Assembly: GCF_011745365.1 (NCBI RefSeq)
Contig: NW_024468910.1
Location: 4,885,172 to 4,949,171 of the forward strand
Reading direction: 5' to 3'
From: Cryphonectria parasitica EP155
Lineage: Eukaryota; Ascomycota; Sordariomycetes; Diaporthales; Cryphonectriaceae
Length of the DNA: 64,000 bases
Part shown: positions 52,971 to 62,503 of the stretch, in pieces
Numbering within the stretch: position 1 is the first letter of the stretch
Layout of the letters: each line of letters starts with the position of its first letter
The notes under the pieces: generated by a model
The model's database searches: none
Told to the model about the DNA's origin: nothing
What the model saw: the letters and a program-made list of their open reading frames with translations, nothing else
Position numbers and translations under genes: made by a program

Positions 52971-54784
52971 CTAACGTGTATGCATCCCAAAATTATTTGA
53001 TGCAAATATTCTGATACTCCATTCGATCCACAGTCGGAGCCTCACCTTCTGACACTTCCACAACGGAGCCAACGTATCTGCACACGCAAGGAATGGCTCA
53101 GACCCTTGCTCGGGAACCATGACTTCCCGTTCCAGGCTCTCCAATACAACGAAATAGTCTTTATCCGCCACCTTCTCGAAGAATGGGGACATAAGCAGGT
53201 AGCCTACCCGCTTTTCCAAGGCCTCTGTGACCCGGACATGAACATACGGATGATGTGAGAGCGGCTTGAAACTGAGGGCATCACATTCCCCGACGCTTCC
53301 GAACAGCCAACGCCCGGCCAAGGCGTCGTCAAGCTCACCGCTTACTTCGATGAAACCTAGCTTTGTGGCGGAGGGCATATCGAAAGGAGGCGCCAAGTCA
53401 AAGAAAGATGTCGGACACCATGACCAAGGGCCTTCGATGGAAATTGCAGGCTGGCCGTGGAGCAGTGCCGCTGGAGTTCGTCGCAGGATAGCTTTGGTCG
53501 CTTCCACCTGATTTGAGGGCTGCGGGCTCTCCCCAGTCGCCACATCAACCTCAGCATCTGGCTGCTTGCCTAAAGCTTGTGCCCGCAGTTCCGCCCCCAT
53601 CTCTGCCATCAGACTGGGCGATCAGGATCCGATCTTGTTTCCAACAGACGTCCCGGTTTTTGAGACTGAACTGAATATGTGTGAGGGCATCATCGTCGGT
53701 TACGTGCTGACCGATCCGCCTGATAACCCCGGAGGCTTCGATCCATGCGGGATGTGCGTGGTAGCGGGGTGTTTCGCTGTGTTCGTTGATAAGGATATCA
53801 TCGTTCAAATCCTTCAACATCGGCGCTCCGTCTGGTCCCTTGAAGAGAACTTTGACTGAAGTGGAGGCAAACAACTCAAGCGCAGTCCAGCCACGAGTGA
53901 ACTGCTTAAAGAAGTTGTGGAGTCAGCAATTCGTGTAACGAGAACCCCGAGGCCGATCCCATTGTTGATTAGAAGGTGGTGAAACACAACGAAAATGGGC
54001 GGACGACGATACCCAACTAGATAATATCAAGGCGAGACATGGACGCCCATCATTGCTCCAAGGCAGGTTGACTAAACTACTGTCATGGACGAGAGTATGA
54101 GAGGCTCGGTTGTAGTTGTAGTGCATCTTGCTCAGGGCTTTCTTCCTCTTCTCACGGTCCGTCGGGACACATATGGCGTCCCACCAACTCTTTTCCCTCA
54201 AAATAGCTGTGCAGGCCTCTGAACTCCGGTATTTTAATCCATCCTGTGATGCAGTTGAAAGAGGCTCGATAGAGCAGATCGTACAAGTCGAACTGATCAA
54301 CATCTTGGCGAGCCATCCACCTGGTGTACCTCCCGAGATACTCAACCATGTCACCACAGAACTTGAGTGCGGCGAACAATCTTTCCGGATCATTATGACA
54401 AGAATCCTCAATATCACCCTCGATTTTGCAGCCAGTCTCCTCTTTCCGTGATCAGGCGTGTCTTGTCGCACATGACACGACGACAAGAACCCAGCCATGA
54501 AGGTCTACCCATCCGGACTTGCGGCTTATGGAAGGGAGATAGTCTTCCATCTTGGATCGGAGATAGAGACATGGCCTGCTTTTGCAATTATGAATACCAA
54601 AACCTGGAAGGCTACACTCAAGAGCCAATGTCATGTCGAGATCATCTTGATCGAGGCTCAGGAAATCTCCGAGCATCTCCAAAGACAACCACTCCGAGTC
54701 CCAAGGTGCAGGCGGTGGCGGTTCATTGTCAGGTGTGCGGCCAGCAACAAAAAAAAGGGTTCCATCGTGCTCCTGAGCGACCAT
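52971..54784 (-). pseudogene. HET-domain (heterokaryon incompatibility) gene, decayed
   Basis: HET proteins trigger incompatibility cell death in fungi. Reading from ATG 54784, pieces of one protein are spread over several frames. There is an N-terminal ~110-residue part, then in the same frame after a TGA (54454-54452) a segment with EGDIEDSCHNDPERLFAALK. A frame change follows near 54240, possibly an intron ending in CACAG. Next come the HET core pieces WWDAICVPTDREKRKKALSK and PWSNDGRPCLALILSSW. A normal intron (GTATCG...AAGCAG) joins these to FTRGWTALELFASTSVKVLF and the KDLNDDIL block. A single-base shift occurs near 53620. The C-terminal part (GPWSWCPTSFFDL and onward) runs to 52971. 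The usual first HET motif (Y-x-x-[VL]-S-x-x-W-G) was not found. Lesions suggest a dead gene unless sequence errors or unusual splicing explain them. Confidence 0.7.
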
Positions 54785-55445
54785 CGTATTGCGGGTGAAT
54801 ATTGCAATATATATATCTATTTGGAAGCGCTGTTTCTGTTCGAGGCTGCTAAAGTGTTCTTGTCACAAGCCCAGTGCGAAGGGAGATACGAGGTTGGATG
54901 CTGTTGTGTTTTGAGATTGTTGCAGCATTGAGGGAAGTAGTTAAGATGCAGGCAGTGCCTGCAGGTATAGGAGGTGTGCGGTGTTTAGTGCTGCAGTGAG
55001 TAAGCAAAGTCTTGGATCGTGCATAGGAGGAGACTGATGCTGCTGCGGCCGTACTAACAAGTCGTTCTTGATCTCGAATGAGGCATTGCTGCATGAAGCT
55101 ACGTCCCCTGCACCGAAGGGCTCCGGAGTAAGTATCAAAACACTTCAACGTGACATGCCTTAGTAAAGTACTCAAAATCTTGCGCCTCATCGGTGAGGGT
55201 CTTGAAAAGTCGTAGCACACACAGTGCCACCCGTCTCAGCGTGTGGGCTACTCATAATTCCTTCAAAGCATTCCGCCCACTTACTCCATCGATTAAAGTA
55301 ATCCTATTATTCGTGCTGACTTTCTAGAAAACTGTCCCCGAAATTGATTATACTCTTTCCCTCTCCTACCCCCCGACCCAGGAGTTTTTCTTCCGATTTC
55401 CCAGCTTGACTTGCAACCGAAAGATCGATTTCATAGAACCGCAGT
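54785..55445. other. Intergenic between the head-to-head pseudogenes
   Basis: Likely former shared promoter of the HET gene (-) and the membrane protein gene (+). An AT repeat near 54808-54818 lies close to the HET start. No intact frame with motifs was seen. Confidence 0.4.
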
Positions 55446-56879
55446 ATGGCTCCATCATGGCTTCATCACGCAATTACCTTGCATCCGACGAACAATACAC
55501 AAATGACAACATCTACTCTCAACATCACAGCGTCAAGTCAGGCCTCCAGCTCGAGCTTGTCCCAAGTGATAGCAGCCCAGTAGGAGAACCCCAACGACGT
55601 TCTCTCCGTGCTCACGCTCGTGGGTGGCGATGTCGTGAAACGCGCAATTGCTCAACTAACTGGACGTGCACTTACGCCCGTCGCCTTTTCCTTCGGATGG
55701 GTGGCTTACGCTGTCGCCGCCTTGCTCGATGTTATCGGAGGTTTGTGGCAGCCTGGAAGCTGAGGATATACCAGGCAGGCTGACTAAATATTCGTAGACG
55801 ATAAACTCATGCCCAAAACGGATGTTTCCAACGTACAGGTGATCGGGGCCGACACAGGTCATCTCAGGATCACTGATAGCTAGGTCCTTGGGCGCCTGCT
55901 GAGAGACTTGAATGCCGAGGTGGACGATCAGCTTGCGGATGAAGCCGCTCATCAACCCCCCGTGTCAGAAAAGGCTACTATCTGCAGCACGATGACTCGG
56001 TACACGCCTCCTCGACCTCCAGGGCAACCAGCTTGGGAGGTTGTCAGAGTCAGCGTCTACGAGATCCAAGACAATCCGCTCCTTCCTCACGGTGTATCCT
56101 CCGTCGACGTCGTTGGTGTTCAGGTGTTCTGGTGATCATCGTGCAGCTTGTGATCTCGATTCTGCCGTGGGTACTTCATGGCTCATGGGATATATTCCTG
56201 GTCACTGCTACGGCTACAGTCCTTGCACTTACAGGCGCTTCACTCCCACAATGGCGGGAGGAGAAGTGGGCATGTCCCAAGAAAGGAGGCACAACCGTCA
56301 CCATCACACAGGGTAACGGGGCCAGGCACGCTGTGGTCATTTTGAATAGCAGGAAAGATAAAGTAGGAATGGACGTTGAGGTGCTGGCGCGTGGCACACG
56401 TACGGCAAAGGCAAGCCGGATAACAAGGATCATGTCCGTGTGTTGCTGGCGCTTTTGTGGTTAGTCCACCTCATCCTAGTGGCTGGCCTCCAAAACCATA
56501 CCTGGTGTAAGTCATTTACTTTTATAAATCGAGACCCTGAGTATGGTGTTGGTGAGTATCTGACTTATTCTTCCCCATTCATTTGTACAGACTTGATGGG
56601 GGTTGGTCTTCTGGGCAGTATACAGAACTTGTACGCTGCGGGAGCTGGCCGGCAACCGGCTTCGCACGGTTTCACGTGAAGTTGAAGGAAGTCATAAAAG
56701 GCCCTCGTGTCGCGACAGTCCTCCAAGAGCTCGAGTCCAAGTATCCACTTGTTGGAACATCGCTGTTAAACGTTTTCTTCCCTGGCTCACTGCGGGCGAA
56801 AGGCGATGCGCTTGCGTTTTGGCAGGATGCCTTGGCGGGACGACATGCACCGAACCAATACGGGACAGAGGTGAAATGA
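55446..56879 (+). pseudogene. Fungal multipass membrane protein gene, decayed
   Basis: From ATG 55446 the frame reads MAPSWLHHAITLHPTN, meets TAG at 55581-55583, and continues as ENPNDVLSVLTLVGGDVV and LTPVAFSFGWVAYAVAALL. A 57-bp intron (55741-55797, GTTTGT...TCGTAG with a CTGAC branch) follows. A second TAG at 55881-55883 lies where related proteins, as I recall, have Trp (S-stop-VLGRLLRD). The frame changes near 56120 before a membrane segment (VLVIIVQLVISILPW) and PQWREEKWACPKK. It changes again near 56400 before VRVLLALLWLVHLILVAGL. Another intron (GTAAGT...TACAG, about 56512-56591) precedes MGVGLLGSIQNLYAAG. One base is missing near 56682, then HVKLKEVIKGP...YPLVGTSLLNVFFPGSLR ends at 56879. 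Function of this family is unknown to me. Confidence 0.7.
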
Positions 56880-57218
56880 GCGCGGACAGGACCTCGTTCT
56901 TGGAAGCCAGAAAGTTGCCAGACCTGCCTGGGGACGTTGATGAAGACGGGCCACATTTGACTGCGTTGTATAATTTTGTCATTCAATATAAATCATCATA
57001 CAGAATCGTTCTTTTTTTCTTTCTGTTTTCTTCTAGAAATCGATGCAAGGACCCCACTAGCGACAAGGTTATCTGTGCTGTTGAGATCGAATATATATAT
57101 CCCAGCTCTTCAGTCTGAATCCCATGGATCATCACCTGGCTCACTGATGATCTAGGTGGCCTATAACCCTAACCCCGGGTTATGTAATCCTGCGACTTGG
57201 TATATTCTGCCTCAGAAC
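56880..57218. other. Intergenic before the MYND-SET gene
   Basis: 3' flank of the membrane pseudogene and short promoter/leader of the next gene; an AT repeat lies near 57091-57099. Nothing else was seen. Confidence 0.45.
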
Positions 57219-59071
57219 ATGAACACGAATACTTTAGACCCACAAGGCTTTCTTGATATCCACGACACCATGACCTCCATCTCCTCGGACGACCAGGCTC
57301 GCGCCAATGTCGATATTCGCGGCACCAAGGGCAAAGGTGCGGCTGGGCGGTGTCTCGCGGCGCGTAAGGCCTTCCAGCCCGGTGAGCTCATCGCAGCCTT
57401 CTTAGACCCGATATTGGTTCTCCCCAACGGCCCGTCTGCTAAAATTGTCTGCAACCACTGCCTGAGCCATACCAAGCCGACAAAGGCGTGCACGGGCTGC
57501 AGGGCCGTGGTGTACTGCGGTCCAGCCTGTCAGAAAGCCAACTGGGGCCTCATCCACAAGCTCGAGTGCAAGGTGTACAAGAGGGTCAAAGCCTCGGTCG
57601 ACAAAGACTGGCTGCCCACGCCCGTGAGGGCACTGGTGCAGGTCCTGTTGAAGTGGGATGCAGACTCGGAGCTGAGAAGCCAGTTTGGCCATCTGGAGGG
57701 AAACGTGGACAAGTTCAAGCAGAATGCCGACGTCTGGAAAGATGTTGGCCTTCAGGCTTATGGTGGCATGGCATATGCCGGGAGGAAGGAGAATGACGAT
57801 CAACTTCACATGGCGAGGGATATTTTATGCAAGGTAGGCCGCCAAGACACCCATACTATACGTTGCTGTATAGGAGGTTCTTCCAAGAGTCCTTTTCTGA
57901 CGACCAGACAGATCCAGACAAACTCCTTTGACAGGACGGACGCGGATACAGGGCAGGCTGGCATCTTCCTCCACAAGACTCTTGCCATGGCCAATCATTC
58001 CTGTATACCGAATGCGGTTGTCAACTTCTCGGGAAGGCAGGCCTTTCTGAGAGCCGAGCTCCCGATCAAGGAGGGAGACGAGATCACCATCTCATACATT
58101 GGTAGGTACCTTCTCCAGTTCAAGGGTTATGTTTCGGTGCCATCCTTTTCTTTGGCTATATGTTGACATTATCAGACTATACCAAGCCAAAGCTATTCCG
58201 TCAACTCGGCCTCCACCTGTACCATTTCGAGTGCGTCTGCCCACGCTGCAAAGGCGACCTGACGGTCTACGAAGTGTGCAAGAGCTCCCCTATCATTCCC
58301 CTAAATTCGTTCAGCCTGGTTCCCAACCTGGAGAAACTCCGCAAACCACCCATAAAGCCGCCAAGCTCACAAGCGGGCCTCAAGGAGCTCAAGGATAGCA
58401 TCGATGAGATCTACGTCGCCTGCCAACCCCCCGATCCTTCACAGGCGCCTAGGACATCCGAGGCACGACTCACACACCTGCAACATCAGTGGAAACAATG
58501 CCAGCCTTTGATACAGGCCCACATGTGGGCACAGGAACCACTGGGGCTGACAGTCGAGCACGCCATTATGTACTACATGGAAACTGGCAGCTTTGCACAT
58601 GCACTCTCTGTCGCGTGCTTCGCCGCCCTGAGCTGTGCCCCCTTCAAGTATCCCGCGCCCTTCAATGAGCGACGGCTCAAGGGCCTCATGGTCATCGCCA
58701 AGACGCTCACGAACACGGCACCACCTTCGGTGATGGACGAGCTCTCCAGAAGATCCGATGAGAGGGTAATGATGTGCTTGCGCCAGGCTGATCAGGTCGC
58801 CATGTGCGAGGCACTCGCGCTGATGGTGGAGAAATACGGGCTGCTGGCCAACTCGGAAGACTGGGAGATCGTGGAGCTTGCGAGAAGTTTTCTTAAAGAC
58901 ATTGCGAGTCTGCCGGGCCGGGAGAAGGAGTCGGGGCTTCTTCGTGGTTGGGTCAAGAGTCGTGACGAGGCCGGCACCAAGTACTTCAAGGAGCAGATCC
59001 TGCAGCCCATCGAGGATTTGGCTTCATTTGCGGTGGACATCATGGTTGCAGATTTTGCGGAGACCGCATAG
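57219..59071 (+). CDS. SET and MYND-finger domain protein (SMYD-like)
   Basis: Putative protein lysine methyltransferase. Three exons: 57219-57833, 57912-58101 and 58176-59071; 566 residues. The SET domain is split by a MYND finger as in SMYD proteins. The N-terminal SET part (AAGRCLAARKAFQPGELIAAF) comes first. MYND follows with all eight ligands at 78, 81, 91, 94, 100, 104, 113 and 117 (C-x2-C-x9-C-x2-C-x5-C-x3-C-x8-H-x3-C). The catalytic SET half has ANHSCIPNAV at 232-241 and GDEITISYIDY, then post-SET C-x-C-x2-C at 288-293. A helical C-terminal domain follows. A later ATG (57270) is an alternative start. Intron 1 is 78 bp (a multiple of three) without a stop, so retention would insert 26 residues. 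Confidence 0.93.
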
Positions 59072-59869
59072 CACTTCTTCTGGTAGACAGTGTTCGGGCC
59101 GCACAAGGGAGCGTGTATGGCTTCATCAACCGAGATGATTTTTTAAAGGATTGGAAGAGTTATATCATGATCAAGCCAGTTATCTCTCGATGGGCCGGAA
59201 GTATGTTTATGTCCAGTCATGTAATGAAACGTACCGTATGCCACCTTTCGTTTGGTTTACCGTAAATAAAATGCACAGCAGTGCTTGTCTGCTGCTGTGG
59301 GAGGGAGTCTGCAGAATTTGCAAAAGCAACCCGAATGTCCAGAAATTCTTCAGCTGGAAACTTCACATTTTAACAGCGAAGCTTTGAACCATCTTGGCAC
59401 TCTACTCTTCTTGGCTTATCAAAGACACATGTTCCAACTAGAGAAACAAGCAGATAGAAGGCGATAATATTGTTCCCAGAGTACCTGCTCTGTCGGACCA
59501 GGCATTTCAGCCTATTTTTTAGTAGTCTAAATGTTTCCTAGAGCCTGTTAGATGGTGTGGCTAGCACTTGCTAGTCAGTTATAGGAGCTTGGTTTTAGTG
59601 GGTTGACGCCTGTAAGTGCCCGTAGCATGCTTCCATGGGGGTCCTGCCACAGGTTTGGACGCGCCTAGTACTATACATACTCCAGCCGCTCATAGCTTGC
59701 AGAGTGACCTTGAAATTTCAGCTCAAGGATGTACAACCTCACTCGAGACCAATCGACAGCTGCCTGAGCTGCACTGTCCCACCACAACATATCGAGGCCG
59801 CAAAGCCTTTGTGTGGTCCTTGAACAAGAAGTTTATTGAGCCTGTCTTACTTCAGTCATTCTACTAGTC
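59072..59869. other. Intergenic between two plus-strand genes
   Basis: 3' flank of the SET gene and promoter of the exonuclease gene. No motif-bearing frame was seen. Confidence 0.5.
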
Positions 59870-62140
59870 ATGATGGAAGGTGTGACAGCAAACAACAACA
59901 ACAGTGCTGCTGCCGGGGAGGCTGTGGCTTCACAGACTCAAGTAGCCTCCCCATCGTCACGCAGCGACTCCAACAGCACAGGCACAAAGAGGCGGCGGTC
60001 AGTCGATGGCAACCAGGAAGACGAAACCAGGAATGGTGATGGCGATAATGATGATGGCTGGGAAAAGGTTGAACGTCGCCCGACTAAGAAATCGAAGAAA
60101 ACGCCCAGACCTGACGGGTCCAGCTACCCAGCCATCACCTTCTCGACGTCTGCCAGGCTACAGTCCAAGATCGACATAGCCCAGCTGCGAAACTTGATCC
60201 TCTACATCATGGCTGACGGCACAGCTCCGCAATGGGTTTCCGTCAGGCATCGACCCCATTTCAGGAAGATCGTCACTGTTCTCGTGCCAGGTCTCGAGGA
60301 GTTGATGTTCAAACACAATATCGACTACGCGACCTACAACCGTGCCGATGGCAAGAATCGCGGCCAAGCGGCCGACCGTTTCCTCACCTCTCCTGATGAC
60401 TACTACCCACGTCCCCTCAGCCAGGATCGTCTGCCAAAGGCTCTGCGGCCGTTTGCAGAGATGTTTTCCCATCTCTGGCCCTGCAGAGCCACTGGCGACG
60501 ACAAGCAAGGGCGCATGCACTCGCCCATCTCTACCTTTCTGACAGCTCCTGTACCCAAGTCTGCCGAGGATAAGAAGAAGAAGGGCCCCAAGCCCGTCAA
60601 GGATCCTCAGGGCTGGACCAACGTTCGAACTCGTATTACCGATTTCATCCTGACGCCTGAGCAGTACATCGAGAATGGCTTCTCTGTTCACCCAAGCTTG
60701 CTGAAACCCGGACAGACCCTCAACGCCTCCACGAGCGAGATCGAGTGGGTACACACAGAGGTGAGCAGTCTCCAGGACGGCGAGGTTCCTGAGTCAGAGA
60801 TACAGCAGGGCAGCATCACTGCAGGTCGCGAGGTGCTTGCCATCGACTGCGAGATGTGCATGACAGGAGAGAAGGAGTTCTCTCTCACGAGGATTAGCGT
60901 CGTCTCGTGGGACGGGAGTGTCGTTATGGACGAGTTGGTCAAGCCGGACAAACCAATCACAGATTATGTGACGCGGTTCTCAGGCATCACCAAGGAGATG
61001 CTTGATCCTGTGACCACGACCCTACAGGATATTCAGCAGCGCCTCCTCAAGCTCATCACTCCACAGACCCTCCTCTTGGGCCATTCCCTCGACTCCGACA
61101 TGAAAGCCCTGAGGATGACACACCCTTTTATCGTTGACACCTCCGTTCTTTTCCCCCATCCAAAGGGTCCCCCCTTCAAGCACTCCCTCAAATGGCTCGC
61201 ACAAAAATTCCTCGGCCGGGATGTCCAGAAGGGCGATGGCACCCTCCAAGGCCACGACAGCATTGAGGACGCCAGGACCTGCCTCGATCTGGTCAAGAAG
61301 AAGTGCGAAAAGGGCAAGGCCTGGGGCGCTGGCGAGTCCACGGGGGAGAACCTCTTCAAGCGCCTGGGCCGCGCCGGTACTGCCTACCGCGCACAGGCTG
61401 GGCCCGAAGCCACGGGCGGCCTGTCGGTCGGCAAATCTTCCGCAGCCGTGGATTGGGGCGATGCCCAGCGCAGTGTCTGTAACCTGGCCGATGTGGTGCT
61501 TGGCGGGTGCACCAGCGATGCGGACGTCGAGGCGGGTGTGCTTCGCGCGGTGCGTGGAGACCCAGACGGGGCAGTCGTGAAGGGTGGAGGGGCCGACTTC
61601 GTCTGGGCGCGAATGCGTGAGCTGGAGGCCCTCCAGGGATGGTGGAATCGTAATAGGAAAGATGCCTCCGGGGAGGATGCCGGCCCGCCTAAAGAGCTTG
61701 AAGAGCTCCACGCCGCGACGACGCGCACCAACCCTTTTGCCGCCAACCCGGGGACAGACGTGTTCAGCAATGCCGTGGTGGACCTCAAAAACTTCACGAC
61801 GGCGACAGCACTACAGGACAGCGACCAGGATGCGGGCGCACCCCACGCCGAGCCAGGCGCCTCGCCGCTGGAGCAGTGCCTGACGGACGTGGCAAATCGC
61901 CTGAAGCGCATCTACGACGCCCTGCCGCCCTGCACGGCGTTCATCGTCTTCAGCGGCAGCGGGGATCCGCGGGAGATGAGCCGGCTGCAGAGCATGCAGT
62001 CACAGTGGAAGAAAGAGTACAATACGCCTGGCATGAAGTGGGACCAGCTGAGCGTCAAGTGGACGGATCGCGAGGAGCAGGAGCTCAGGAGAGCCGCGCG
62101 CCAGGCTCGTGAGGGCATCGCGTTTATTGGCGTCAAGTAG
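59870..62140 (+). CDS. REX1: REX1-like RNA exonuclease (DEDDh)
   Basis: 3'-5' exoribonuclease that in yeast trims 5S rRNA, tRNA and other structured RNAs in the nucleus. 756 residues, single exon. The start has two ATGs in a row; the first is used. The N-terminus is Asn/Ser-rich with nuclear-signal-like basic patches (TKRRRSVDG, RPTKKSKKTPR). The RNase T-type domain spans about 318-485. It contains VLAIDCEMC with Asp326 and Glu328, LLLGHSLDSDMKAL with the next Asp, and GHDSIEDARTCLDLV with the catalytic His and last Asp. TRFSGITKEML and FKHSLKWLAQKFL also match the REX1 branch. Upstream, residues ~95-250 form a second folded region. The C-terminal ~270 residues are loosely conserved and end in a helix-rich block near the stop. 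Confidence 0.93.
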   Translation: MMEGVTANNNNSAAAGEAVASQTQVASPSSRSDSNSTGTKRRRSVDGNQEDETRNGDGDNDDGWEKVERRPTKKSKKTPRPDGSSYPAITFSTSARLQSKIDIAQLRNLILYIMADGTAPQWVSVRHRPHFRKIVTVLVPGLEELMFKHNIDYATYNRADGKNRGQAADRFLTSPDDYYPRPLSQDRLPKALRPFAEMFSHLWPCRATGDDKQGRMHSPISTFLTAPVPKSAEDKKKKGPKPVKDPQGWTNVRTRITDFILTPEQYIENGFSVHPSLLKPGQTLNASTSEIEWVHTEVSSLQDGEVPESEIQQGSITAGREVLAIDCEMCMTGEKEFSLTRISVVSWDGSVVMDELVKPDKPITDYVTRFSGITKEMLDPVTTTLQDIQQRLLKLITPQTLLLGHSLDSDMKALRMTHPFIVDTSVLFPHPKGPPFKHSLKWLAQKFLGRDVQKGDGTLQGHDSIEDARTCLDLVKKKCEKGKAWGAGESTGENLFKRLGRAGTAYRAQAGPEATGGLSVGKSSAAVDWGDAQRSVCNLADVVLGGCTSDADVEAGVLRAVRGDPDGAVVKGGGADFVWARMRELEALQGWWNRNRKDASGEDAGPPKELEELHAATTRTNPFAANPGTDVFSNAVVDLKNFTTATALQDSDQDAGAPHAEPGASPLEQCLTDVANRLKRIYDALPPCTAFIVFSGSGDPREMSRLQSMQSQWKKEYNTPGMKWDQLSVKWTDREEQELRRAARQAREGIAFIGVK

Positions 62141-62503
62141 ACATGATGTGCTTGGCTAAGGAATCATGACTTTTGGTTGGGTAAATTGAAGGCGGAGAGT
62201 ATGTATGGGATATACAAAAGCCCAAGGAGTCTTTACTGCCTACACCACGGTGCAAAAAGCTGCGAGGCGTGAGGCGTTCATGACTTGAGCGAGAGGAAGA
62301 GCAAAGCTCAAGTCGTAGCGAATGGAAAAATCTGACAAAAAAGGCCAGATCCTACTCGGTACTATGTTCATCATTCACATGCATTCTGATTATATCTCGA
62401 TTGATATACCAATCTTGCCTATCATCAACCCCCCCCCCCCTTCCTTTTCTCTTTCTTTTCTCTTCCTCCTCCTCTGCCACCACCAACAAAATGAATCTTT
62501 TTT
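62141..62503. other. Tail-to-tail region between REX1 and PEX5
   Basis: Contains a C-run at about 62430-62440 and CT-rich sequence, probably the A/G-rich 3' UTR of PEX5 on its strand. No gene was seen. Confidence 0.5.

Noticed and set aside
61022..61711. 229-codon minus-strand frame over the REX1-like gene
   Set aside because: Overlaps the conserved exonuclease domain on the other strand and has no motif of its own.
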